32,123 nucleotides of DNA from CAZKFA01 sp964551925 (GCA_964551925.1 CAZKFA010000022.1:1-32123); one strand, 5' to 3'; counted from the stretch's first letter, positions 14,974 through 23,056 are shown. The notes: generated by a model from the sequence alone, not told the origin. Numbers and translations are program-made.

Positions 14974-16495
14974 TGATGAAGGTTCAAGACTTACTGATGA
15001 GCAAAAAGCTGTACTAAAAGGAGCGGTTGATGATCCTCAAGCTAGGGCATTGGCTGACCTTGCACTAGATACAAGTACCAAACCTGAAGTCAGAGCTCGG
15101 ATATTAGATTTTTTAACAGCAGGCAAAGACGTTCAAGACACAGCTCTAAGATTGGTTGGACAAAAACGTGAGGGCTCAACAACTGTTGATGAAACTTTAG
15201 CTGCTGCAACAAAATCTATAGAAGCTACTGTTCGAAATTTGAAAAATACACAACGTACAATAGTTATTCGTAACATTGATAATTTCATTTCTAAATATCA
15301 AGCAGAACTAATAACTACTTTACCGTCTTTTAATGCTACTGACTTACCTGTAGCAATTGATCATATTGTTAATATAGCCAAGCATAATGAAGATGTTACA
15401 TTCAGTAAGGTTGATGCCAAAAATCTAGAAACTCGAATTGCAGAGAAACAAAACAAAGTTGATATTGCCAAAGATATAATTAACTTTAATACTAGTAAAG
15501 ATTTTAGCAATTTAGCAAAACTAACTAAGATGAGAGAACTTACAGAAGATGTTCACACCCTTGCCAAAAATAGAAATAAAACTAAAAATACAGATGAACA
15601 AGTAGAAATAGATAAATTTGTAGAAAAATCAAGAACAATAGGCAAGCATGGCGCAGAAGGAGTAGAACGTCTTTTTAGTGATACCAGCAAAGCAGTTGAT
15701 AATTATTACACATCCAAGCCAAATTCTCAGCAACAAAGAGAAGCACGTCTTGCTCGAGATGGAGCTTTTAATGAAGCTGATGCAGATGTTGGACTTATCA
15801 ACAATGGGCATCGCATCTTATCAGTATCGAATAGAAGCTTGCAACCACATTCAATTATTGTCAATGGTAGAGCTATTGATTTAACGACAGTTCCAAAAAG
15901 TACTGAGACTATTAACGGTCTTAGACAAGAAATACGTAGAATTAATGACAGAATTTTTATTGATGAAGGTGGACAATTGTGGCAAGGGAAACCTCCTGCT
16001 AAAGTAAAAGACCCTGCTCATCAAGATTCTAATGGTAATTCTGCTTTTGTAAAAGTAAATGATCAAGGGATGCTAGAAGTAGAACTTAACGGACGTCAGA
16101 TAGAGGGAGCGAGTTCTTTATTAGTTACAGATTCTAGTGGTAATTTAGTGAGTCGAGAAATTGATGCAGTAACTATTGGTCCAGATGGTAAACTATATTT
16201 ATTTGAACATAAAGCTTCTGCACATGCACTTGCGGATAAAAATCCTGATCAAATCCAAGCCTTAGTTGATATTGCTAATAATGTCCAACTCAAAGGTAGT
16301 CTAACTACAGCAGAGCCAATAATTACATTAGGAGAAGGGTCTGCCAGTAACGTACAAAGTAAAATGGATGGAATAAATACTGATCCAAAAAGAAAAACTT
16401 TACCACAACTAAAACAGGTAATAACAGCAGCTAGTGTCCCAATCAGACTTCATGATAGTAAGACTGATGTCACAGATACATTTATCAATCCATAA
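14972..16495 (+). CDS. giant protein, C-terminal part with PD-(D/E)XK-like nuclease motif (separated by frameshift)
   Basis: The frame continues the upstream protein (NDEGSRLTDEQKAVLKG). The first in-frame start is a weak TTG at 15050 with no ribosome site, so this is best read as the C-terminal 500 residues of one protein of roughly 1,770 codons. The first 300 residues are helical and Lys/Asn rich. The end is different, with beta-type sequence and REIDAVTIGPDGKLYLFEHK, that is Asp (16163), 13 residues, then Glu-His-Lys (16205-16213). The motif fits the PD-(D/E)XK nuclease fold (hydrophobic-Asp, Gly turn, strand, ExK). A nuclease at the tip of a huge helical protein is the layout of polymorphic toxins. 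Activity and target are inferred, not shown. Confidence 0.65.
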   Translation, partial: NDEGSRLTDEQKAVLKGAVDDPQARALADLALDTSTKPEVRARILDFLTAGKDVQDTALRLVGQKREGSTTVDETLAAATKSIEATVRNLKNTQRTIVIRNIDNFISKYQAELITTLPSFNATDLPVAIDHIVNIAKHNEDVTFSKVDAKNLETRIAEKQNKVDIAKDIINFNTSKDFSNLAKLTKMRELTEDVHTLAKNRNKTKNTDEQVEIDKFVEKSRTIGKHGAEGVERLFSDTSKAVDNYYTSKPNSQQQREARLARDGAFNEADADVGLINNGHRILSVSNRSLQPHSIIVNGRAIDLTTVPKSTETINGLRQEIRRINDRIFIDEGGQLWQGKPPAKVKDPAHQDSNGNSAFVKVNDQGMLEVELNGRQIEGASSLLVTDSSGNLVSREIDAVTIGPDGKLYLFEHKASAHALADKNPDQIQALVDIANNVQLKGSLTTAEPIITLGEGSASNVQSKMDGINTDPKRKTLPQLKQVITAASVPIRLHDSKTDVTDTFINP

Positions 16496-16502
16496 TCCCC
16501 TC

Positions 16503-16531
16503 TTGACAAGGGTCAATATTTGGGGTATTAT
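16503..16531 (+). promoter_or_regulatory. near-consensus sigma-70 promoter for the gene at 16544
   Basis: TTGACA (16503-16508), a 17-base spacer, and TATTAT (16526-16531), 12 bases before the ATG. This is the best -35/-10 pair I see in the window. It sits within the 48 bases between the giant gene and the next one. Confidence 0.75.
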
Positions 16532-16543
16532 TTTAAGTAAGAC

Positions 16544-17230
16544 ATGCTTAGAACTGAATATAATGGACATTATGCCCTTTATGGAACAAGAAGAATAGAT
16601 ACTTCGGCCAGTTCTAGTCGTTCCATAGACGACTCTGTACAAGATTACAAGACCAAGATAGCTCAGCAAGTTATTAATCGCGCAGAAATTCTAGGACACA
16701 ACTTAACTTTTACTCCAAGTCAACAAGACAACAAGCTCGGAACGATTAAAGCTGTTAAAGATTCTCAAGAAGCACTGTCTATTCAAATATCTCTATCGCG
16801 TCATAATGACGTAGAATCAATAGAACTGAAAACAGAACGTGATGGATATCCTTTCAATCAGCTAAATTCTGAACTTCAAGAAATCTTTAGACAGGTTGCA
16901 AAAATCATACATTCTTCAACAGATAGAGAAGTTAGTTTTGCTAATTTTGACGAAAATTCTAATATATCTAGATCCTTAACAAAGTTATCTAACTGGCAAT
17001 CAGTTGTCGCTCAAGCTCTCAAATCCCCCTACATTCTTGTTAAAGATGGATTGAGCAACCTGAAATTTCCTTTTAGTTCGATAAGCAAACAAGGTGATTC
17101 TGTTGAAATTATTGGCGAACATCATCCTGAAAATACCAATCAACCAGCAGATCTCAAAGCACATTTAAAATCTATTAAACAATGGTTCAAAGCCATATTC
17201 ACCCCAGCCCCAAAGACGACAGAAGCTTAA
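16544..17230 (+). CDS. hypothetical protein, 228 aa (possible immunity protein)
   Basis: A soluble protein with no recognised family. It has a Ser-rich N-terminal segment (TSASSSRSIDDS), an alpha/beta middle (residues 40-150) and a basic, Pro-rich tail. It lies 48 bases after the giant gene in the same direction and has its own strong promoter, with a leader of only a few bases and no Shine-Dalgarno sequence. In toxin-immunity pairs the immunity gene directly follows the toxin and is often expressed on its own, which fits, but nothing in the protein itself proves that role. It could equally be an unrelated small protein. Confidence 0.6.
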   Translation: MLRTEYNGHYALYGTRRIDTSASSSRSIDDSVQDYKTKIAQQVINRAEILGHNLTFTPSQQDNKLGTIKAVKDSQEALSIQISLSRHNDVESIELKTERDGYPFNQLNSELQEIFRQVAKIIHSSTDREVSFANFDENSNISRSLTKLSNWQSVVAQALKSPYILVKDGLSNLKFPFSSISKQGDSVEIIGEHHPENTNQPADLKAHLKSIKQWFKAIFTPAPKTTEA

Positions 17231-17233
17231 TCC

Positions 17234-17242
17234 TGCTATAAT
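17234..17242 (+). promoter_or_regulatory. extended -10 promoter for the MTA phosphorylase gene (leaderless)
   Basis: TGC-TATAAT (hexamer 17237-17242) is followed by seven bases and ATG 17250. There is no good -35, as usual with an extended -10, and no Shine-Dalgarno sequence. Confidence 0.7.
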
Positions 17243-17249
17243 CCCCTAC

Positions 17250-18050
17250 ATGTCACGTAGAAAGCAAGCAGATATAGGTATTTTTGGCGGCAGTGGGTTG
17301 TACTCATTTCTGGATAACGTCAAAGAAGTAACAGTGGAGACACCTTATGGCGCGCCTTCTGACAATATTTTTATGGGACAGCACGCAGGTAAGACCATAG
17401 CCTTCCTGCCGAGGCACGATCGCAGACATAGTATTCCACCACATATGATTAACTATCGCGCTAATGTTTGGGCCTTCAAAGAGCTTGGCTGCTCGTCAGT
17501 GATTTGTCCTTGTGCTGCTGGTTCATTACAAGCTCATGTTAAGCCTGGTGACTTCGTTATAGCGGATCAGTGGGTAGATAGAACTCATAGTCGCAAAGAT
17601 ACTTTTTTTGAGGGACCGATAGCCACACACGTCAGTCCAGCTAAGCCTTACACAGAAGAACTACGAGAACTTGCAATCGCTTCAGCGAGACAGCATGGCA
17701 TACCAGTACACGAGAAAGGTACAGTCGTAGTTATCAATGGTCCAAGATTCTCTTCCAGAGCGGAGTCCGAGTGGTTCCACAAAATGGGCTGGGAAGTTAT
17801 CAATATGACTCAGTATCCAGAAGCTCACTTAGTGCGCGAAGCGGGCATGGCTTGCGTTAATATCTCACTAATCACTGACTACGATTCAGGCGTAGCTACT
17901 GGTACTGAGCCTGTCAGCCATTCTGAAGTGCTGAAGGTTTTTGGGGCTAATATCGAGAACTTGCGTAAATTATTATTTACGCTAATAGAGAAGATTCCAG
18001 CCGATGAGTTTTTTGGAGCTGAGAAAGTGCTAGAGCATTCTAGGTTCTAA
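17250..18050 (+). CDS. S-methyl-5'-thioadenosine phosphorylase (MTAP/PNP family)
   Basis: The enzyme splits methylthioadenosine with phosphate into adenine and methylthioribose-1-phosphate, for purine and methionine salvage. It has 266 residues, the usual size. IGIFGGSGLY (residues 9-18) begins the phosphate-binding region. FLPRHDRRHSIPPHMINYRAN, the GSL stretch, NGPRFSSRAES, and VINMTQYPEAHLVREAGM follow, typical of MTAP and its close relatives. Some relatives with this layout prefer methylthioinosine or other nucleosides, so the exact substrate is not certain. It is transcribed from its own leaderless promoter. A TATAGTA palindrome lies directly after the stop. Confidence 0.92.
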   Translation: MSRRKQADIGIFGGSGLYSFLDNVKEVTVETPYGAPSDNIFMGQHAGKTIAFLPRHDRRHSIPPHMINYRANVWAFKELGCSSVICPCAAGSLQAHVKPGDFVIADQWVDRTHSRKDTFFEGPIATHVSPAKPYTEELRELAIASARQHGIPVHEKGTVVVINGPRFSSRAESEWFHKMGWEVINMTQYPEAHLVREAGMACVNISLITDYDSGVATGTEPVSHSEVLKVFGANIENLRKLLFTLIEKIPADEFFGAEKVLEHSRF

Positions 18051-18051
18051 C

Positions 18052-18070
18052 CTTATAGTAGTACTATAGG
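18052..18070. repeat. TATAGTA-N-TACTATA palindrome, copy 3
   Basis: CTTATAGTA-G-TACTATAGG is centred on G18061; arms of nine bases pair except for one G-T. It begins two bases after the MTA phosphorylase stop codon. The same core is found twice at 10957-11011. Confidence 0.6.
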
Positions 18071-18125
18071 CTTAAAAACGCTGACAATAATCCATTTTTT
18101 AGGAAGTCCTACAGTCGCCAAGCCG

Positions 18126-18134
18126 TGCTATTAT
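18126..18134 (+). promoter_or_regulatory. extended -10 promoter for the 357-aa gene and kdsB
   Basis: TGC-TATTAT (hexamer 18129-18134) lies 12 bases before ATG 18147. The leader would be about five bases, too short for a Shine-Dalgarno sequence. Confidence 0.6.
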
Positions 18135-18146
18135 CTAAATCAAGAA

Positions 18147-19220
18147 ATGGCTAGCATTATACCCAGAATTAATATCCTTGTCCAAGACCAAGTTCACACA
18201 GACTCTGCTAATCATGCTGAGTTTATGGAATGGCTTACAACCATAATTAAAGAACAAAGAAGCCTTTTTGATCCAAACGTAGAAATTAACACAATAAGTT
18301 ATCCAGATTTTGAGCATCTCGATGCTAAGCTTAATAGACTTGATCTTCATAGACATCCTCAAACAGCTCACAAATACACAAACATAAACATTCTCATATC
18401 ACAAGAAGCTAATAAAACTAATGATTTACTAGAAGAATCCAGCGCAACAAATGCCGCACATTGGGATCTTAGCGCTGTTCGTAATTCAATCAAGGATCAC
18501 AGGCCTTCTCATTATTTATTTCAAGTATATGTTAATCCACAAGAAACAAGCTCGGCTAATGTTTTGAAATTTGGACAACATGATTCTCAAATACCATTAA
18601 ACATGGCACAGGGTTTAGCAAAAGAAGATCATACATTCTTGCTTAATAGTGCTTTCTTCAAGAGATTACCAAGGTTACACTGGTCTAATCTTTATGAAGC
18701 AGGACTCTCTTTAAAAGCTCTATTCAGAGAAGTTGCTATCAAGACTGGCACTCTATCAATGCAATTTGGATTCAATGATTTAACAAAGGATGAACAAAAA
18801 AGAATATCTCAAATAACTCCAACAACACGCAATGGCAGCCTTAGAAGCTTACTAAGCAACTGCCAAAATGGCATGACTAATCCTAGTAAAATTACTAACA
18901 GAAAATTCTGGGCAAATGTTTTTGGATTCCTCGCTCATGGAGAGAATTATTTAAGCATCATTAAACAACCAATCATAGAGCCAGCTATGAATGTGAGTAC
19001 GACACCAAGCAATCACAATAATGGGCACAAAGCAGTTGGACTTCCAAGTAAAGCTCCTGAGATAAGTCTTAAAGCTGATCCAGTTCAAGAACATCTACGA
19101 ACTTTATTAAAGCAAGGGAGAATCGACCAGGGACAATATGAAGATTTATTAGCTCAATCTTCAACTAAAGGGAATCAAGTCCGCAAGCCCACTGAATCTA
19201 TTGCTACAATAAAAGACTAA
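18147..19220 (+). CDS. hypothetical protein, 357 aa, coupled to kdsB
   Basis: I do not recognise a family. The protein is soluble, His/Asn/Ser rich and of mixed alpha/beta character. Its end holds a short helical-hairpin segment, VQEHLRTLLKQGRIDQGQY then EDLLAQ, which resembles the SHOCT-type C-terminal module (L-x-x-L-x-x-x-G-x-I-x-x-x-x-[FY]-x-x-x-L) that is often an oligomerisation tag. It ends TAATG, where its stop overlaps the kdsB start by one base, so it is translationally coupled to kdsB. A role in envelope synthesis is possible from that link alone and is weak. The Asn/Ser-rich style resembles the 228-aa and giant proteins nearby. Confidence 0.65.
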   Translation: MASIIPRINILVQDQVHTDSANHAEFMEWLTTIIKEQRSLFDPNVEINTISYPDFEHLDAKLNRLDLHRHPQTAHKYTNINILISQEANKTNDLLEESSATNAAHWDLSAVRNSIKDHRPSHYLFQVYVNPQETSSANVLKFGQHDSQIPLNMAQGLAKEDHTFLLNSAFFKRLPRLHWSNLYEAGLSLKALFREVAIKTGTLSMQFGFNDLTKDEQKRISQITPTTRNGSLRSLLSNCQNGMTNPSKITNRKFWANVFGFLAHGENYLSIIKQPIIEPAMNVSTTPSNHNNGHKAVGLPSKAPEISLKADPVQEHLRTLLKQGRIDQGQYEDLLAQSSTKGNQVRKPTESIATIKD

Positions 19221-19969
19221 TGAAGATAGTAGGAGTCATTCCAGCACGCTATGCTAGCACTAGGTTAGCCAACAAATTATTATTAATTCTAGAAGGCAAG
19301 ACAATTCTAGAAAGAACCTACGACCAAGCACGCAAGGCAACTAGGCTTGATCGAGTTGTTATTGCAACCGATGATGAGCGGATTTATCAAGTCGCCAAAG
19401 ACTTCGGCGCAGAAGTTTATATGACCAGCGCTGAACACCAATCTGGTACTGATCGTATCGCTGAGCTAACACGAATTCATAAAGATTGGCAAATCATTAT
19501 TAACATCCAAGCTGATGAACCATTCATCAATCCAGACGACATAGATAGAACCGTAGAACCCTTTATTCATAATCCTTTGACGCAGATAGTTTCTTTATAT
19601 CATGAGATAACTGATCCTGATGAAATTAATAATCCTAACAACGTCAAAGTTGTTACTAATATTAATGGTGAGGCTTTATACTTCTCGCGGGCAGCTATTC
19701 CTTATCACCGTGATGCAGATGGGACTTCTGAAACTGATTCTTATAAAAAACACATTGGCTTATACGCCTACCGCCGAGAGGTTCTCCTGACTCTCAGCAA
19801 ATTACCACAAATAGATCTCGAGAAGATAGAGAAACTCGAACAATTAAGAGCACTAGCTAATGGCTACAAAATAACCATGTTAAAGACTAACTCTCAACCA
19901 ATAGGCATCGACACCGAGGCTGATTATACAGCTGCTGTGTTAAAATTCCAATCATTACGCAAATTATAG
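19220..19969 (+). CDS. kdsB: 3-deoxy-manno-octulosonate cytidylyltransferase KdsB
   Basis: KdsB activates Kdo with CTP to CMP-Kdo for attachment to lipid A, so its presence implies lipopolysaccharide. It has 249 residues, normal for the family. VGVIPARYASTRL (5-16) binds the nucleotide, HQSGTDR is at 73-79, and QADEP at 97-101 is the metal-site motif, with Ala where the family usually has Gly (QGDEP). YFSRAAIPYHRD and KHIGLYAYRRE also match. It starts on the last base of the upstream stop codon. Its 3' end overlaps the convergent enolase gene by 46 bases. Confidence 0.95.
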   Translation: MKIVGVIPARYASTRLANKLLLILEGKTILERTYDQARKATRLDRVVIATDDERIYQVAKDFGAEVYMTSAEHQSGTDRIAELTRIHKDWQIIINIQADEPFINPDDIDRTVEPFIHNPLTQIVSLYHEITDPDEINNPNNVKVVTNINGEALYFSRAAIPYHRDADGTSETDSYKKHIGLYAYRREVLLTLSKLPQIDLEKIEKLEQLRALANGYKITMLKTNSQPIGIDTEADYTAAVLKFQSLRKL

Positions 19970-21246
19970 AACGCCGCCATACCAGGATACTGCGCTTGAG
20001 ATCCGAGCATCTCTTCTATGCGTAATAGTTGATTGTACTTGGCAACTCTATCAGAGCGGCATGGAGCACCGGTTTTGATCTGACCAGCGTTAGTTGCAAC
20101 AGCAAGATCTGCAATGAAGGCGTCTTCAGTCTCACCAGAACGATGTGAGATCACCGCCGTATATTTAGATTTCTTGGCTAACTCAATAGCATTGAGTGTT
20201 TCAGTCAAAGTACCAATTTGGTTTACTTTAATAAGAATACTATTAGCTGTATTCTCTTTGATACCACGAGCTAATCTAGAAGTGTTAGTAACAAATAAAT
20301 CATCACCAACTAACTGCACCTTAGAACCCAGTCTCTGAGTAGCTTGTTGCCAAGTAGCCCAATCATCTTCAGCAAAACCATCTTCTATAGAAATGATTGG
20401 ATATTGTCTAACCCAATTATCATAGAAATCGATCATTTGTTCGCCTGTTAATTTGCGTCCTTCTTTTTCTAGGTTATAAGTACCAGTCTTGGCATCGAAT
20501 AGTTCCGTGCTGGCAGCGTCGATCGCAAGCATCACATCAGAACCAGCCTTCAAACCAGTTTTAGCAACAGCCTTGAGAATCACCTCAATAGCCTCTTCAT
20601 TAGCTTTAAGACTAGGAGCGAAACCACCTTCATCACCAACACTAGTAGAGAACCCTGATCCTTTAAGTACAGATTTGAGAGCGTGATAAATTTCAGTACC
20701 CATACGTAGACCTTCAGAGAAGCTTCTAGCACCAACAGGCATCACCATGAACTCTTGTAGATCTACTGAATCGAGCGCATGCTTGCCGCCATTAAGAATA
20801 TTCATCATCGGCACTGGTAGTGTTCTAGCATTAGGTCCGCCGAGAAAGGCATATAAAGGTAGCGTTGCGTAGTTGGCAGCGGCAACTGCTGTCGCCAAAC
20901 TAACTCCTAATATAGCGTTAGCACCTAATTTAGACTTAGTATCAGTACCATCAAGACTAATAAGTAGATTATCAATCTCTGCTTGTTGCCTAGCGTCTAA
21001 TCCAATTACATTATCAGCAATAATTTCATTGACATTATTAACAGCGTTCAATACACCTTTGCCCAAATAACGAGATTTATCTTCGTCGCGCAACTCACAA
21101 GCTTCAAAGGCACCAGTACTAGCACCACTAGGAACAGCAGCCCTACCAAAGCTACCATCAGTCAATTCAACATCTACTTCAACAGTAGGATTACCTCTAC
21201 TATCAAGGATTTCACGGGCTACAACTCTTTCTATAAATGGATTCAT
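19924..21246 (-). CDS. eno: enolase
   Basis: Enolase converts 2-phosphoglycerate to phosphoenolpyruvate in glycolysis. The protein has 440 residues; most are 425-435. The full set of motifs is present: ILDSRGNPTVEVDVEL, AAVPSGASTGAFEA, SVGDEGGFAPSL, SIEDGFAEDDW, VQLVGDDLFVTN, the signature ILIKVNQIGTLTET, and SHRSGETEDAFIADLAVA. The normal end is near AFYNLR. Here ten more residues (NDWNFNTAAV) follow, coded opposite the end of kdsB, as if the original stop was lost. The start at 21246 has a short leader from a TGC-TATTAT promoter. Confidence 0.98.
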   Translation of the reverse strand: MNPFIERVVAREILDSRGNPTVEVDVELTDGSFGRAAVPSGASTGAFEACELRDEDKSRYLGKGVLNAVNNVNEIIADNVIGLDARQQAEIDNLLISLDGTDTKSKLGANAILGVSLATAVAAANYATLPLYAFLGGPNARTLPVPMMNILNGGKHALDSVDLQEFMVMPVGARSFSEGLRMGTEIYHALKSVLKGSGFSTSVGDEGGFAPSLKANEEAIEVILKAVAKTGLKAGSDVMLAIDAASTELFDAKTGTYNLEKEGRKLTGEQMIDFYDNWVRQYPIISIEDGFAEDDWATWQQATQRLGSKVQLVGDDLFVTNTSRLARGIKENTANSILIKVNQIGTLTETLNAIELAKKSKYTAVISHRSGETEDAFIADLAVATNAGQIKTGAPCRSDRVAKYNQLLRIEEMLGSQAQYPGMAAFYNLRNDWNFNTAAV

Positions 21247-21268
21247 AAATTATTAACTCAATTTATTA

Positions 21269-21277
21269 ATAATAGCA
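21269..21277 (-). promoter_or_regulatory. extended -10 promoter for enolase
   Basis: On the minus strand TGC-TATTAT (hexamer 21274 to 21269) lies 22 bases before the ATG at 21246, leaving a leader of about 15 bases with a weak GAG. It is the same promoter type as the leaderless genes, but with a short leader. Confidence 0.55.
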
Positions 21278-21355
21278 TATCCGCCATACAACCTAGTAAA
21301 AATCATAAGTTCATACTTCTAGGCCAGAAGGAAGCTTCGCTAATAGTCCGATACA

Positions 21356-21361
21356 TATAAT
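21356..21361 (+). promoter_or_regulatory. putative -10 of the flagellin promoter
   Basis: TATAAT lies 56 bases before ATG 21418. TCCGATAC at 21347-21354 resembles the sigma-28 flagellar -10 (GCCGATAA), but I see no matching TAAA at the expected distance, so which sigma factor acts is open. AAGGAG at 21406-21411 gives a strong ribosome site. Confidence 0.45.
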
Positions 21362-21417
21362 CGAACAGAGTTCATGTCAAACAAAGTAATTGACAGACTC
21401 TTGTGAAGGAGAAAATC

Positions 21418-22365
21418 ATGGGACTTGTAGTAAACACTAACACACAAAGTATTTTTGCTCAGAGAGCATTAAGAGTTAACACTCAAAACTTACAAAGAAA
21501 CATTGAGCACCTCTCAACAGGTTTTAGAATCAATAGAGCGGCTGACGATGCAGCAGGTTTAAGTATCAGTAACAAATTGACAACTCAAATCCGCGGTCTT
21601 GATAAGGCTAAACAAAACTCCGCGGATGGTATATCTCTAATCCAAACCGCAGAGGGTGGTTTAAGTATTGTCCAAGAAAACTTACAGAGAATTAGAGAAC
21701 TGGTTATCCAAGGTGTCAATGGAACCAATGGTCCAGAAGAAAAAGATGCTCTACAGAGAGAAATTAATGAACGTGTCAAAATTATCGATGACATTGCCCA
21801 AGCAACAAAATTCAATGATATTGGCTTACTTGATGGCAGTGCCGGTAATATTGACCTACAAACAGGTTCTTCTGATGGCGAGCTAACTACTATCTCTTTA
21901 GCAGATGGTGCCGCAGCAAACACTGGTATCAATATTGATATCACCGAGATTGCTGGTGCAACCGGTGGATCAGCAAATGACTTCGGACATCTAGTAGAAG
22001 GAGCGACTGCTTTATTTGCCCTTGATAGATTACACATTAGTGGTGCAACTGTAAGTTCATATAACTTCGCTACACACTCTACAAACGTCGTTGCAACTGT
22101 AGCTGATATAGATACAATGATTAACAACACTTCTAGAATGAGATCCTATCTAGGAGCTGTTCAGAATTCACTTGAATCAAAGATAGAGTATCTTGATACA
22201 GCTAGAGAGAGTGCGTTAGCATCTAGATCTCGTATCCAAGATGTGGACATTGCTTCAGAGAGTAGTGTTCTAATCAAGAACCAGATCTTACAACAAACAG
22301 CAGCAACAATGTTAGCTCAAGCTAATTCGCAACCTCAAATTGCATTGCAGCTATTACAAAGATAA
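21418..22365 (+). CDS. flagellin
   Basis: Flagellin is the exported filament subunit. At 315 residues it is a small flagellin. The N-terminal D0/D1 domain is classic: VVNTNTQSIFAQRALRVNT, LSTGFRINRAADDAAGLSI, and QNSADGISLIQTAEGGL. The C-terminal helix region ends RIQDVDIASESSVLIKNQIL, then QQTAATMLAQANSQPQIALQ and LLQR. The central variable region (about 140-225) is short. ATG 21418 is used because AAGGAG precedes it by six bases; the upstream GTG at 21403 would bury that site. The strong ribosome site and a perfect terminator fit a highly expressed single gene. Other flagellar genes are absent except fliG, 16 kb away. Confidence 0.97.
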   Translation: MGLVVNTNTQSIFAQRALRVNTQNLQRNIEHLSTGFRINRAADDAAGLSISNKLTTQIRGLDKAKQNSADGISLIQTAEGGLSIVQENLQRIRELVIQGVNGTNGPEEKDALQREINERVKIIDDIAQATKFNDIGLLDGSAGNIDLQTGSSDGELTTISLADGAAANTGINIDITEIAGATGGSANDFGHLVEGATALFALDRLHISGATVSSYNFATHSTNVVATVADIDTMINNTSRMRSYLGAVQNSLESKIEYLDTARESALASRSRIQDVDIASESSVLIKNQILQQTAATMLAQANSQPQIALQLLQR

Positions 22366-22423
22366 TTTTACTTCGGTCTCCCAACCAAGGTAATAAAGGG
22401 TTCGTACTGACAACCCTCCCCGC

Positions 22424-22454
22424 AAAAAGAGCCTCCCTAAAGGCTCTTTTTTTT
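22424..22454 (+). terminator. strong rho-independent terminator of flagellin
   Basis: AAAAAGAGCC (22424-22433) pairs perfectly with GGCTCTTTTT (22442-22451) around an 8-base loop and continues into T to 22454. The ruvA -10 begins five bases later. Confidence 0.92.
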
Positions 22455-22458
22455 GTTA

Positions 22459-22464
22459 TATAAT
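22459..22464 (+). promoter_or_regulatory. -10 of a leaderless promoter for ruvA
   Basis: TATAAT is followed by seven bases (gtagatt) and ATG 22472. It lies directly behind the flagellin terminator, and ruvA has no Shine-Dalgarno sequence. Confidence 0.7.
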
Positions 22465-22471
22465 GTAGATT

Positions 22472-23056
22472 ATGTACGCATATCTCAGAGGCACTGTTAC
22501 AGAAAAAATCATAAACAACAATAAGGTAATCGTAGAACTCAATGGTATTGGTTATTCTATTGAAACGACTCTTAAGACTCTCAATCAAATCAAAAACGGT
22601 GAAGCAATAACAATGCATACCACTATCATCGCTAACGACTCCGGTATTAGATTGATCGGATTCAATCATAAAATCGAAAAAGAAATGTTCGAATTATTAG
22701 TTTCAGTAAGTGGCATTGGACCCAAAGCAGCTCTGAGTATTCTTAATACTTTTGCCGTTGATGAGCTAATGACAGCTATTCTTCAAGATCAAACTAAACT
22801 TATAGCATCCGCTCCAGGAGTGGGTGCCAAGGGTGCTGCCAAAATTATTCTTGATCTCAAGACTAAGCTCAAAAAAATTACGATTTCGACAATCACAGCA
22901 AACAATGGCTATGAATGTGCTCCAGATATAGAAGGAGTTCTAACAAGCCTTGGATTCGATGCTATTGAAATCAATCGCATCTTAAACTCAGCAAAGTCTC
23001 AAAATATTCCAAATGATCCAGAGTTATTAATTAAGTTTGCGTTGCAAACAAAGTGA
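22472..23056 (+). CDS. ruvA: Holliday junction DNA helicase subunit RuvA
   Basis: RuvA binds four-way junctions and loads the RuvB motor for branch migration. It has 194 residues, normal for the family. The N-terminal OB fold begins MYAYLRGTVTEKIINNNK. Two helix-hairpin-helix motifs are seen at LVSVSGIGPKAALSIL and SAPGVGAKGAAKIILDL. The C-terminal domain III, which contacts RuvB, is EGVLTSLGFDAIEINRIL. ruvB and ruvC are not adjacent. The start is set by the leaderless promoter. A 10-bp hairpin lies just after the stop. Confidence 0.97.
   Translation: MYAYLRGTVTEKIINNNKVIVELNGIGYSIETTLKTLNQIKNGEAITMHTTIIANDSGIRLIGFNHKIEKEMFELLVSVSGIGPKAALSILNTFAVDELMTAILQDQTKLIASAPGVGAKGAAKIILDLKTKLKKITISTITANNGYECAPDIEGVLTSLGFDAIEINRILNSAKSQNIPNDPELLIKFALQTK

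Noticed and set aside
15050..16495. A separate gene starting at TTG 15050
   Set aside because: There is no ribosome site, and the frame is open without a stop from just after the nine-A run with sequence that continues the upstream protein. A frameshift explains it better.
21340..21361. A sigma-28 promoter for flagellin (TCCGATAC)
   Set aside because: The -10 is imperfect and no TAAA lies at the expected distance, so only the overlapping TATAAT is listed.
21585..22130. A 181-codon open frame opposite flagellin
   Set aside because: It is a shadow of the flagellin frame, with Ser/Ile/Pro-rich composition and no start signals.
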